Positions 32,697-40,881 of a stretch of 64,000 nt of DNA are shown here, one piece after another. Source of the stretch: Nonomuraea fuscirosea (GTDB lineage: Bacteria > Actinomycetota > Actinomycetes > Streptosporangiales > Streptosporangiaceae); contig NZ_PVNG01000009.1 in assembly GCF_003001935.1 (NCBI RefSeq), forward strand, positions 248,001 through 312,000, in the 5' to 3' direction. Within the stretch, counting starts at the first letter, position 1, and the number at the start of each line of letters is the position of its first letter. The notes below the pieces were generated by a model. The model was not told the origin of the DNA. It saw only the letters and a program-made list of their open reading frames with translations, and ran no database searches. The translations under genes were made by a program, and so were the position numbers.

Positions 32697-33713
32697 ATGT
32701 GCGCTGTTACTCATGAGGACGTACGCGCGGCGGCCGACAGGATCGGCGGTCACGTGCTCCGCACGCCCGTCATCGAGGTCGCCGACGGGTTGTGGCTGAA
32801 GCTGGAGCTGCTGCAGCACTCGGGCTCGTTCAAGGTGCGCGGGGCGTTCAACCGCATGCTGTCCGCCGGCGAGTTGCCGGGGAGCGGGGTGATCGCCGCC
32901 AGCGGCGGCAACCACGGGCTGGCGGTGGCCTTCGCGGCGCGGGCGCTCGGAACGCGGGCCGAGATCTTCGTGCCCGAGGTGACCAGCCCGGTGAAGGTGG
33001 CGGGGCTGGCGGCGCTGGGGGCGCACATCACCCAGACCGGGGCCATCTACTCAGAGGCCGCCGAGGCCGCCGCCAAGCGGGCCGCCGAGAGCGGCGCCCT
33101 CATGGTGCACGCCTACGACCAGCCCGAGGTGGTGGCCGGGCAGGGGACCACCGGGCTGGAGCTGATGGAGCAGACCGGCGGCGTGGACACGGTGCTGGCG
33201 GCGGTCGGGGGTGGCGGCTTCGCGGCCGGCATCACGGTCGGTACGGCAGCCGTGATTGGTGCGCGGTCCGGGACCGCGGCCGACAGAGCAGCGTCGGTCG
33301 CGGACGGAACGGCGGCTGGCATCACGGTCGGCGCGGCGGGCGGTGGCGGGCCGAAGATCGTGGCGGTCGAGCCGGAGCGGATCCCGACCCTGCACGCGGC
33401 GCGCCGGGCGGGCGAGCCGGTGCCGGTGGAGGTCAGCGGCGTGGCGGCCGACGCGCTCGGCGCCTCCAGGATCGGCGGGCTGGCGTTCGAGATCCTGTCC
33501 GGCGACCGGGTGGAGAGCGTCCTCGTGACGGACGAGGCGATCGTGGCGGCCCGGCGCACCCTGTGGGAACGGCACCGGGTGGCGGCCGAGCACTCCGGCG
33601 CCGCCGCCTACGCGGCGCTGCTGTCGGGCGTCTACACCCCCGCGCCGGGGGAGCGGGTGGCCGTGGTGGTGTGCGGCTCGAACACCGACCCCGCCACTCT
33701 CACCACGGACTGA
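32697..33713 (+). CDS. Threonine/serine dehydratase (fold-type II PLP enzyme) with 30-residue insertion
   Basis: The 338-residue protein has the threonine-dehydratase PLP lysine in HSGSFKVRGAFNRML (about residue 44), the SGGNHG substrate loop and the phosphate-binding AAVGGGGFAAG. There is no C-terminal ACT/regulatory domain, so it is a catabolic-type enzyme. Directly after the glycine loop an Ala/Gly/Thr-rich insertion separates AGITVG from PKIVAVEPE; the sequence AAGITVG appears twice, 30 residues apart. Homologues usually run straight from the loop to the next strand. The gene follows the trans-sulfuration gene by nine bases. Confidence 0.88.
   Translation: MCAVTHEDVRAAADRIGGHVLRTPVIEVADGLWLKLELLQHSGSFKVRGAFNRMLSAGELPGSGVIAASGGNHGLAVAFAARALGTRAEIFVPEVTSPVKVAGLAALGAHITQTGAIYSEAAEAAAKRAAESGALMVHAYDQPEVVAGQGTTGLELMEQTGGVDTVLAAVGGGGFAAGITVGTAAVIGARSGTAADRAASVADGTAAGITVGAAGGGGPKIVAVEPERIPTLHAARRAGEPVPVEVSGVAADALGASRIGGLAFEILSGDRVESVLVTDEAIVAARRTLWERHRVAAEHSGAAAYAALLSGVYTPAPGERVAVVVCGSNTDPATLTTD
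33228..33331 (+). repeat. 90-bp in-frame duplication in the threonine dehydratase gene
   Basis: GGCATCACGGTCGG occurs at 33228-33241 and again at 33318-33331, exactly 90 bp (30 codons) apart. The preceding GCGGC(C/T) is also repeated. The intervening sequence accounts for the extra Ala/Gly-rich loop in the protein. Confidence 0.75.
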
Positions 33714-33783
33714 CCCCCTCCCGTCCCGGCTGTCGCTGAGGCCGGTGCGTGGTGGCCGGTGGGAGGCCGGCCACCACGTCAGG

Positions 33784-34623
33784 TCAGCTGTAGGTGTGCT
33801 CGGGCGCGGGGAACGCCCCGGACGTCACGTCGCCGGCGAAGGCGCGCACCGCGCGGTCCATCTCCTCCGCCAGACCCGAATACCGCTTGACGAACCGGGC
33901 CGGACGCGGCGTGAGCCCCATCAGGTCCTGCCACACCAGCACCTGCGCGTCCGTCGCCGCCCCGGCCCCGATGCCGATCGTCGGGATCGCCAGCGACGTC
34001 GTCACCCGCTGCGCCAGGTCGGCCGGCACACACTCCAGCACCACGCTGAACGCCCCGGCCCGCTCCAGGTCCTTGGCGTCCGACATGAGCTCGTCGCCGG
34101 ACTGCCCGCGCCCCTGCACCCGGTAGCCGCCCATGACGTTGACCGACTGCGGGGTCAGCCCGAGGTGCGCCATCACCGGCACGCCGGCCGACACCAGCGC
34201 CTCGACCTGCGGCAGGACCCGGCGGCCGCCCTCCAGCTTGACCGCGTGGGCGCCCGCCTCCTTCATGAAGCGGGCCGCCGACTCCAGCGCCTGAGCCGGC
34301 GAGGCCTGGTAGGAGCCGAACGGCAGGTCGGCGACCACGAGGGCGCGCGACGAGCCGCGGACGACGGCCGCCGTCAGGGGCAGCAGGTCGTCGACCGTGA
34401 CCGGCAGCGTGGAGTCGTAGCCGTAGACGACCATCGCCGCCGAGTCGCCCACCAGTAGCACCGGGATGCCCGCCGCGTCGAACACCCGGGCCGTCATCGC
34501 GTCGTAGGCGGTGAGCATCGGCCACCGCTCTCCGCGCTCCTTGGCGGCGGTGAGGTCGCGGACGGTGACACGGCGTCCGGCCGCGCCGCCGTACAGCGTC
34601 GTCGAAGAAGGTGAAGAGGACAT
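33784..34623 (-). CDS. panB: 3-methyl-2-oxobutanoate hydroxymethyltransferase
   Basis: The 279-residue enzyme makes ketopantoate from 3-methyl-2-oxobutanoate and methylene-tetrahydrofolate, the first committed step to pantothenate and CoA. Visible motifs include MLTAYDAMTARVFDAAGIPVLLVGDS (Asp ligand), ADLPFGSY, AVKLEGG and MAHLGLTPQSVNVMGGY. Length fits the family. A strong GGAGG lies seven bases before the ATG at 34623, so the longer upstream frame can be dismissed. No panC/panD gene is adjacent. It is divergent from an MFS transporter gene. Confidence 0.95.
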   Translation of the reverse strand: MSSSPSSTTLYGGAAGRRVTVRDLTAAKERGERWPMLTAYDAMTARVFDAAGIPVLLVGDSAAMVVYGYDSTLPVTVDDLLPLTAAVVRGSSRALVVADLPFGSYQASPAQALESAARFMKEAGAHAVKLEGGRRVLPQVEALVSAGVPVMAHLGLTPQSVNVMGGYRVQGRGQSGDELMSDAKDLERAGAFSVVLECVPADLAQRVTTSLAIPTIGIGAGAATDAQVLVWQDLMGLTPRPARFVKRYSGLAEEMDRAVRAFAGDVTSGAFPAPEHTYS

Positions 34624-34767
34624 GAGTAACCCTCCAGAACCGTCTCGAGGCGCCCCAGCGGCGTCCCCGGACACATTTCCGATGATGTCACGTGGGCTCA
34701 CGGGCGAAAACCAGTGGCGAAACTGTCGGTGCCTCTTGCCAGAATCAGTGCGGAGGTAACAAACACC

Positions 34768-36102
34768 ATGGCTCTCGCCCCTTACCGGCGCCTGTTCAAC
34801 ATTCCCGGCGTCCCCACGCTGCTCCTGGTGGGGCTGCTCGCCCGCGTGCCGGCCACGGCCACGGGCATGGCGCTGACCCTGCACGTGGCCGAGGTGATGG
34901 GCCTTCGCTACGGCCCGGCGGGGGTGGTCGCCATGGCCAGCACGATCGGCATGGCGATCGGCTCGCCGCTGGCGGGCAGGTTCGTCGACCGACACGGCCT
35001 GCGTCCCGTCCTGACGGTCACCACGGTGGCGCAGGCGGCCTTCTGGTCGTGCGCGTGGGCGCTGCCGTTCCCCGCCCTGGTGGCGGCGGCGGCGCTGGCC
35101 GGGCTGCTGGGGCTGCCCGTGTTCAGCGTGACCAGGCAGTGCCTGGCCGCCATGGTGCCGGTCGAGCAGCGGCGCACCGGGTTCGCGCTCGACTCGATGC
35201 TGGTCGAGCTGTCCTACATGGCCGGGCCCGCGCTCGCCGTGGCGGGCATCACGACGCTCGGCAGCGGCGTGACGATGACGGTCATCGGCGTCGGCATGTC
35301 CGCGGCCGGCCTGGCGCTGATCGTGCTCAACCCGCCTGTCCGCTCGGCCGAGGAGCTCGCGCAGGCCGGGGGCGGCAAGGCGCGGGTGCCGCGCCGTCAG
35401 TGGCTCACCCCCGCCTTCGTGGCGCTGCTCGGCACGGCGGCCGCGGCCACGTTCGTGCTCACCGCGACCGAGCTGTCCCTGGTCGCCACCATGAACCAGG
35501 CGGGCCAGACCGCGTGGGTGGGGCTGGCCGTGGCCATCTGGTGCGTCTTCTCGCTCATCGGCGGTTTCGTGTACGGCGGCCTGTCCAGAGGGCTGTCACC
35601 CCTGGGCCTGATCGCCGCGATGGGGCTGGCGACCGTTCCCGTGGCGCTGGTCGGAGGCGGATGGCACTGGCTGATCCTGGCCCTGCTGCCGGCTGGGCTG
35701 CTCTGCGCGCCGTCCCTGTCCGCCACGGTCGACGCGCTCACCCGATGGGTGCCCAGTCAGGCGAGGGGCGAGGCGATGGGCTTCCACGGCACCGCCCTGC
35801 TGATCGGCGGCGCGGCCTCGGCGCCGATCGCGGGCGCCGTCATCGACGGGATGGGGCCGGAGTGGGCGTTCGTCGTGGCCGGGCTGACCGGCGTGGCCAT
35901 GGTCCTGGTCGCGCTCCCGTTCTGGCGCCGCCGCCCGGCCCCGGCCACCGTCATCGCTCCGCCCGCTGAGACCGCCGACGTGGTCGACGTGGCGGAAGCG
36001 GCCGAGCCGGTGGCCCACCCGGTGCCGGCGGTCCCGGCCGCCGGAGAAGCCGTCGCGGCGACCGCGGCGGCGTCAGCGGCGGTGCCGTCGCCGCGCGATT
36101 GA
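34768..36102 (+). CDS. MFS transporter
   Basis: The 444-residue membrane protein has 12 predicted spans. GSPLAGRFVDRHGLRPVL in the second loop is the MFS motif A variant (G-x-x-x-D-R-x-G-R). A Pro/Ala/Val-rich cytoplasmic tail of about 55 residues (VVDVAEAAEPVAHPVPAVPAAGE...) ends the protein and looks like repeat-driven extension. GGAGG lies 11 bases before ATG 34768. The subfamily resembles putative drug or metabolite exporters. It is divergent from panB; a link to pantothenate is possible but unsupported. Confidence 0.85.
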   Translation: MALAPYRRLFNIPGVPTLLLVGLLARVPATATGMALTLHVAEVMGLRYGPAGVVAMASTIGMAIGSPLAGRFVDRHGLRPVLTVTTVAQAAFWSCAWALPFPALVAAAALAGLLGLPVFSVTRQCLAAMVPVEQRRTGFALDSMLVELSYMAGPALAVAGITTLGSGVTMTVIGVGMSAAGLALIVLNPPVRSAEELAQAGGGKARVPRRQWLTPAFVALLGTAAAATFVLTATELSLVATMNQAGQTAWVGLAVAIWCVFSLIGGFVYGGLSRGLSPLGLIAAMGLATVPVALVGGGWHWLILALLPAGLLCAPSLSATVDALTRWVPSQARGEAMGFHGTALLIGGAASAPIAGAVIDGMGPEWAFVVAGLTGVAMVLVALPFWRRRPAPATVIAPPAETADVVDVAEAAEPVAHPVPAVPAAGEAVAATAAASAAVPSPRD

Positions 36103-36645
36103 CCGTCGTCGGGTCGTCGGGTCGTCGGGTCGCCGGGTCGTCGGGTTGTCAGGCGGGTCGTCGGGGTCGGCGAGTGGCTGTGGTCGGTGAGCGGCTCTGT
36201 GGTCCGACAGGTCCGACGAGTCCGCGGGTGCTCGGCCTGTCCAAGGTGCTCGTGCGGTCTGCGGTGACGATGTGGTCAACGTCACCCGAGAGTTGAGACG
36301 ACTTTCGGCGTCGTCGTCGTTGGAGCACAGTGGGCCCGGCGCGGCTCGCTCTCAGACGCGCCGAGGCCGGGCGAGCTGACGGACGAACAGCCGTTCGCGG
36401 GTGCTGCCCGTGCGGCAGGTGCTGGTCGGCGGGGTCATCGGAGGCCTGGCCGCGCGGCGGGGGACACCGGCCACCGGAGACAGGGGAATGCGCCTGACCT
36501 GGGCGGATACAGGCTCACCTCAGGTGTCGGGCCCTGGACGGCGAGAGTTCACCCAGGGTTTACGAAACGAGACCGTTGCGTATCGGAATAGCTTGCGATA
36601 CGGTGACGTTGCGAAACTTAGTCGTATCGAATTTAAGGACTCTCC
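36103..36645. other. Non-coding region with GTCGTCGG microsatellite and efflux promoter
   Basis: These 543 bases hold no convincing gene. From about 36106 to 36165 the sequence is a degenerate 8-9 bp repeat (GTCGTCGG / GTCGCCGG) starting at the stop of the MFS gene. The middle has normal GC and no frames with protein-like composition. The last 80 bases are notably AT-richer and contain the promoter and operator of the DHA2 exporter gene (separate entry). Confidence 0.65.
36576..36604 (+). promoter_or_regulatory. Promoter and TetR-type operator of the DHA2 exporter gene
   Basis: TTGCGT (36576-36581) and TACGGT (36599-36604), 17 bases apart, form a fair -35/-10 pair. An inverted repeat, CGTATCG (36579-36585) and CGATACG (36596-36602), fills the space between them, so a bound repressor would block RNA polymerase. 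A third CGTATCG copy lies at about 36623. AAGGA at 36635-36639 is the ribosome site. The TetR gene downstream of the exporter is the likely binder. Confidence 0.55.
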
Positions 36646-38208
36646 ATGGAAGTCAACACGGGGCATCCACGCCGATGGGGAATCCTCGGCGTGCTGGTGT
36701 TCAGCCTGCTGGCGGTCGTCCTGGACAACACGATCCTCAACGTCGCGATGAAGACCATCGCTGACAAGACGGTCGGTCTGGGCGCCACGCAGAGTGAGCT
36801 GGAATGGGCGATCAACTCCTACACGCTGGTGTTCGCCGGATTGCTGTTCACGTTCGGGGTGATCGGTGACAGGACCGGCCGCAAGCGCATGTTGTTCATC
36901 GGCATGGCGCTGTTCGGCCTGGCCTCACTGGCCAGTGCCTACTCTCAGGATCCGACGCAGCTGATCCTGGCCAGGGCGGCGATGGGCATCGGCGGTGCGG
37001 CGATCATGCCGGCCACGCTGGCGATCATCTCCAACGTCTTCCCGCCCGCTGAGCGGGGCAAGGCGATCGGGGTGTGGGCCGGTGGCGTCGGGATCGCGGT
37101 GGCGATCGGGCCGATCACCGGCGGGGTGCTGATCGAGCACTTCTGGTGGGGCTCGGTCTTCCTGGTGAACGTGCCGATCGTGGTGATCAGCATGATCCTC
37201 ATCGCGACCGTCGTGCCCGAGTCGCGCGACCCGAAGCCGTCCAAGCTCGACCCGGTCGGCGTGGTGCTGTCGATCATCGGTCTGGTGGCCGTCGTGTACG
37301 GCATCATCCGCGGCGGCGAGCTGGCCACCGTGGCCAGCGCCGAGGTGCTGGTGCCCACCCTGTTCGGCCTGGCGGTGCTGGGTTTGTTCGTCTGGTGGGA
37401 GCGGCGCATCGACCACCCGGTCTTCGACGTGCGCAGCTTCGTCGACGCCCGGTTCAGCACGGCCATCGGCCTGATGGGCATCATGTTCTTCGCGATGATG
37501 GGCGGGATGTTCTTCCTCACGTTCTACCTGCAGATCGTGCTGGGGTTCACGCCGATCCAGGCGGGCGCGCTGATGATCCCGTTCGCCGCCGCTCAGCTGA
37601 TCTTCGCGCCGCTCAGCCAGCGGGTGAACGAGCGCTTCGGCGCCAAGCTGTCGGCCGGCGTCAGCATGGGCGTGGTGGCGCTGGTGCTGGCCAGCTACGC
37701 GTTCATGGACCAGAACACGCCCGTAGTGCTGATCGAGGTCATCTTCTTCGTCCAGGGCGCCGCGATGGCCAACATCATGCCGCCCGCCACCACCGCCATC
37801 ATGGAGTCGCTGCCCAGGGAGAAGGCCGGCGTCGGCTCGGCGATGAGCAACACCGTCCGCCAGGTGTCCGGAGCGCTCGGCGTGGCCGTGCTCGGCTCGG
37901 TGCTGTCGTCCAGCTACCGGGGCGGGATCGCGCCCGCGCTGGACGGGCTGCCCGCGGGCGTCCAGCACGCGGCCGGTGAGTCGATCATGGCGACGATGGG
38001 CGTCGCGCAGCAGCTGGGCGAACGGGGCCAGGCGCTGGTCCAGCCCGCGTTCCACGCCTTCGTCGAAGGCATGCACATCACGGCGGCGGTATCCGCGGTG
38101 ATCGCGCTGATCGGCCTGGCCGTGGTGGTGCGGTGGATGCCCGGCAAGCCGCGCGCCGCCAAGCACGCCGAGCGGCGCGAACCGGTGCTGTCGTCCTCCT
38201 CCGGGTGA
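36646..38208 (+). CDS. DHA2 family (EmrB/QacA-type) MFS drug exporter
   Basis: The 520-residue protein has 14 predicted membrane spans. LDNTILNVAMKTI carries the DHA2 motif D1 Asp, GDRTGRKRMLFIGM is motif A, and GPITGGVLIEHFWWGSVFLVNVP is motif C. Such proteins expel antibiotics or dyes by proton antiport. The ATG follows AAGGA by six bases. A TetR regulator gene lies 122 bases downstream on the same strand, and an inverted repeat overlaps the promoter, consistent with drug-induced derepression. Confidence 0.92.
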   Translation: MEVNTGHPRRWGILGVLVFSLLAVVLDNTILNVAMKTIADKTVGLGATQSELEWAINSYTLVFAGLLFTFGVIGDRTGRKRMLFIGMALFGLASLASAYSQDPTQLILARAAMGIGGAAIMPATLAIISNVFPPAERGKAIGVWAGGVGIAVAIGPITGGVLIEHFWWGSVFLVNVPIVVISMILIATVVPESRDPKPSKLDPVGVVLSIIGLVAVVYGIIRGGELATVASAEVLVPTLFGLAVLGLFVWWERRIDHPVFDVRSFVDARFSTAIGLMGIMFFAMMGGMFFLTFYLQIVLGFTPIQAGALMIPFAAAQLIFAPLSQRVNERFGAKLSAGVSMGVVALVLASYAFMDQNTPVVLIEVIFFVQGAAMANIMPPATTAIMESLPREKAGVGSAMSNTVRQVSGALGVAVLGSVLSSSYRGGIAPALDGLPAGVQHAAGESIMATMGVAQQLGERGQALVQPAFHAFVEGMHITAAVSAVIALIGLAVVVRWMPGKPRAAKHAERREPVLSSSSG

Positions 38209-38330
38209 GAAGAAGCACCGGCCGATGCGGCGATCAGTCGCTCACGAGGGAGGCGGACGCGCGGAAGGCGCGTCACCTCCCCATGTCGGACCACAGCGCT
38301 CCCACGCTGTAGAGGTATGGTGAGGCCGCG

Positions 38331-38933
38331 ATGTCGATCCAGGAATCCGCGACCGCCCGCCCGGCGGGCCGTCCGCGCAGCGAGAAGGCCGAGAAGGCGA
38401 TCATCGAGGCGACCCTCGACCTGATCGCCGCTGGCATGGGCGTGTCCGAGCTGACCATCGAGGCGATCGCCGCGAAGGCGGGCGTCGGCAAGACCACCAT
38501 CTACCGGCGCTGGTCCAACAAGGAAGACCTGATCGTGGACGCCCTGGCCACGCTCAAGGCGCCGATGCCCGAGCTGTCCGGCACGTCCGTACGCGACGAC
38601 CTGATCAGCCTGGTCGAGGCGATGCGCAAGGAGTCGGGCGAGAAGCGCGGCCGGTGCGTGATGAACATCGCGATGAGCGAGGCCGACCGCTATCCCCGGC
38701 TGATGGAACGCTTCCTCAAGCGCGCCGTCGTGCCGCGCCGGGAGGCGATGCGCGCCGTGATCGAGCGCGGCGTCGCCACCGGCGAGCTCAGGCCCGACCT
38801 CGACGTCGACATGGGCATGGCGCTCATCTCCGGCGCCATGCTCTGGCACACCAAGTGGGGTCCCGCCGGCGCCCTCCCGCTCGACCTGGCCCAGCGCGTC
38901 GTGGACGCGGCCCTGGCCGGAATGGCGCCCTGA
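38331..38933 (+). CDS. TetR/AcrR family regulator
   Basis: The 200-residue protein has an N-terminal TetR helix-turn-helix (AIIEATLDLIAAGMGVSELTIEAIAAKAGVGKTTIYRRWSNKEDL, about residues 20-65) and an all-helical ligand domain. It probably represses the DHA2 exporter gene just upstream. TATGGT at 38316-38321 is a -10 candidate, with an inverted repeat ACAGCG / CGCTGT at 38293-38310 just upstream that may be its own operator. The stop is followed by a 13-bp tandem repeat. Confidence 0.9.
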   Translation: MSIQESATARPAGRPRSEKAEKAIIEATLDLIAAGMGVSELTIEAIAAKAGVGKTTIYRRWSNKEDLIVDALATLKAPMPELSGTSVRDDLISLVEAMRKESGEKRGRCVMNIAMSEADRYPRLMERFLKRAVVPRREAMRAVIERGVATGELRPDLDVDMGMALISGAMLWHTKWGPAGALPLDLAQRVVDAALAGMAP

Positions 38934-38992
38934 GGCCGCCGGTGGCCTGACGCGGTGGCCTGATGCGGTGGCCTGACGCAGCAGCCTGATGC
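38931..38992 (+). repeat. 13-bp tandem repeat after the TetR stop codon
   Basis: GGTGGCCTGACGC-type units start at 38941, 38954 and 38967, with a diverged copy at 38980. Each contains CCTGA, resembling the CCCTGAGG that forms the stop of the TetR gene. Looser copies continue to about 39040, into the end of the opposing permease gene. Confidence 0.75.
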
Positions 38993-39029
38993 GGAGGGTT
39001 GGTTCAGCGGTCTGGTTCGGCGGCCTTCT

Positions 39030-39884
39030 TCAGCGGCCTGATGAGGTCCTGCGGCGGAACAGCAGGGCCGCCGCGGGGAGGCAGACCGCGACGATGCCCG
39101 CGATCCAGACCGCGGCCACCGCCCCGGACGAGCCCATCGGCAGGTCCAGCAGCAGCGCCCGCATCGTCTCGATGATCGGCGTGAGCGGCTGGGCGTCGGC
39201 GAAGGCCCGCAGCGGCCCGGGCATGGTCTCGGCCGGGACGATGCCGTCCGACACGTACGGCAGGAACAGCACGACGAAGCTGAACGCCCCCGCGGCCTGG
39301 GAGGAGCTGACCAGCAGCCCCCAGACGGCCGCCAGCGCGGACATCGCCAGCACGTACCCCGTCACCAGGACGACCACGAGAGCCCAGTCGGCGGGGGTGG
39401 CGTCCGGGCGGAAGCCGAGCAGCAGCGCGGCGGCCAGCGCGATGGCCGAGGACGCCACGTTGCGGATCACCGAGGCCACGACATGGCCGGCGGGGACCAC
39501 CCAGCCGCTGATGGGCAGGGTACGGAACCGGTCGAGCATGCCTCCCGTCATGTCCTCGGCGATGGTCACGGCGGTGAGGGCGGCGCCGTACCCGCCGGAC
39601 ATCAGCAGCACGGCGGGCACCACGAAGTCGATGTAGTCCAGGCCGCTGGACCCGGTCGTGATCGCGCCGCCGAACACGTACACGAACAGAATCATGATCA
39701 TCACGGGCAGGGCCGTGTTGACGATGAGGGCGTCCAGGACGCGCGTCTCCCGGCGCAGATCCCGGACGACGAGACGGCGCAGGTCGCGCGCGGCGGTGAC
39801 GGGGATGCTCATGCCGGGGCCGCCTTGTGCTCGGACGCCGGCGTTCGTGTCGAGGTCGCCGGGTGCTCGGACGTGGGTGTTCAT
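39030..39884 (-). CDS. ABC-2 permease, DrrB-like
   Basis: The 284-residue membrane protein has six spans and the DrrB/ABC-2 features LMSGGYGAALTAVTIAEDMTGGMLDRFRTLPIS. It pairs with the upstream DrrA-like ATPase; together they resemble daunorubicin-type exporters. ATG 39884 overlaps the ATPase stop (ATGA). The first 24 residues are two copies of a 12-residue unit (MNTHVRAPGDLD and TNAGVRAQGGPG) ahead of MSIPV, where homologues seem to begin (ATG 39812), so the N-terminus has been lengthened by tandem duplication of the gene head. Confidence 0.88.
   Translation of the reverse strand: MNTHVRAPGDLDTNAGVRAQGGPGMSIPVTAARDLRRLVVRDLRRETRVLDALIVNTALPVMIMILFVYVFGGAITTGSSGLDYIDFVVPAVLLMSGGYGAALTAVTIAEDMTGGMLDRFRTLPISGWVVPAGHVVASVIRNVASSAIALAAALLLGFRPDATPADWALVVVLVTGYVLAMSALAAVWGLLVSSSQAAGAFSFVVLFLPYVSDGIVPAETMPGPLRAFADAQPLTPIIETMRALLLDLPMGSSGAVAAVWIAGIVAVCLPAAALLFRRRTSSGR
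39813..39884 (-). repeat. 36-bp duplication of the start of the drrB-like gene
   Basis: Two 36-bp units (39849-39884 and 39813-39848 on the minus strand) share GTCCGAGCAC and the frame. They start ATGAAC and ACGAAC, and the original ATGAGC follows. The duplication moves the overlapping start codon 24 codons upstream. Confidence 0.75.
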
Positions 39885-40831
39885 GCCGCGACCGCCGTCA
39901 GCTCGAAGAAGACGTCGTCCAGGGTGGGGGTGCGCAGTTCGACGTGGGCGACGGCGATGCCCGCCGCGTGCAGGGAGTCCAGTGCGCGGCGCAGGTGGTC
40001 GGGGTCCTGGACGGCCAGCGTGAGCTCCCCCTTCTCCGTGTCGAGGTGGGCGCCGTACGTGGCCAGCGCGGCGGCGGCCGCGGGCAGGTCGGCGGGCCGG
40101 GCCGGACGTACGGCCAGGCGTTCCGAACCGACCTGGCGTTTCAGCACGGCAGGGGAGTCGTCGGCGACCACCCGCCCGCCGTCGATCACCACGACGCGGT
40201 CGGCGAGGTGGTCGGCCTCCTCCAGGTACTGCGTGGTGAGCAGGATGGTGGTGCCGGTGGCGAGCAGTTCGCGGATGACCGACCACAGCTCGGCGCGGCT
40301 GCGCGGGTCGAGCCCGGTCGTCGGCTCGTCGAGGAACAGGATGGGCGGCTCGGACACCATGCTGACCGCCAGGTCCAGCCGCCGTCGCATGCCGCCCGAG
40401 TACGTGCCGGCCAGGCGGCCCGCGGCGTCGGTCAGGCCGAAGCGTTCCAGCAGCTCTTGCGCCCGCGCGCGGGCCCGCCGGCCGCCGAGGTGGTTCAGGC
40501 CGGCGAAGAGCTCGAGGTTCTCCCGCCCGGTGAGCAGGTCGTCGACGGTGGCCTGCTGCGAGGTCAGCCCGATGGCCCGGCGCACCGCCACGCCCTCGCG
40601 CGTCACGTCATGCCCGGCCACCGTGGCGGTGCCGCCGTCGGGGGCGAGCAACGTGGTCAGGATGCGCACGGTCGTCGTCTTTCCCGAGCCGTTCGGCCCG
40701 AGCAGCGCGACGAGCGAGCCGGTGGGCACGGTCAGGTCGATTCCACTCAGCACCGGCGTGGCCCCGTACGACTTGGTGAGACCCCGTGCCACGATGGAAT
40801 CTGTGAATGACTTACTGTGTATGACGTTCAT
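39881..40831 (-). CDS. ABC transporter ATP-binding protein, DrrA-like
   Basis: The 316-residue ATPase has Walker A GPNGSGKTT (about residue 41), signature TYSGGMRRRLDLAVSM, Walker B ILFLDEPTTGLDP and switch LLTTQYLEEAD, where the usual His is Gln, as in DrrA. The C-terminal DrrA-type domain ends TPTLDDVFFELTA. It powers the coupled DrrB-like permease. The start at ATG 40831 is only 50 bases from the divergent TetR gene, so both promoters share one control region. Confidence 0.92.
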   Translation of the reverse strand: MNVIHSKSFTDSIVARGLTKSYGATPVLSGIDLTVPTGSLVALLGPNGSGKTTTVRILTTLLAPDGGTATVAGHDVTREGVAVRRAIGLTSQQATVDDLLTGRENLELFAGLNHLGGRRARARAQELLERFGLTDAAGRLAGTYSGGMRRRLDLAVSMVSEPPILFLDEPTTGLDPRSRAELWSVIRELLATGTTILLTTQYLEEADHLADRVVVIDGGRVVADDSPAVLKRQVGSERLAVRPARPADLPAAAAALATYGAHLDTEKGELTLAVQDPDHLRRALDSLHAAGIAVAHVELRTPTLDDVFFELTAVAA

Positions 40832-40881
40832 AGTTTCAACATAGTGCAGAATCCCAGGGAGTGAGTCAAGGAGGACTTTCG
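40832..40881. promoter_or_regulatory. Shared TetR/DrrAB control region
   Basis: The 50 bases between the divergent genes contain CATAGTT/AACATAG around 40830-40845, a partial dyad (GTTTCAAC core), and AT-rich steps unusual for this DNA. AAGGAGG at 40868-40874 is the ribosome site of the TetR gene. A repressor bound here would control both genes. Confidence 0.4.
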
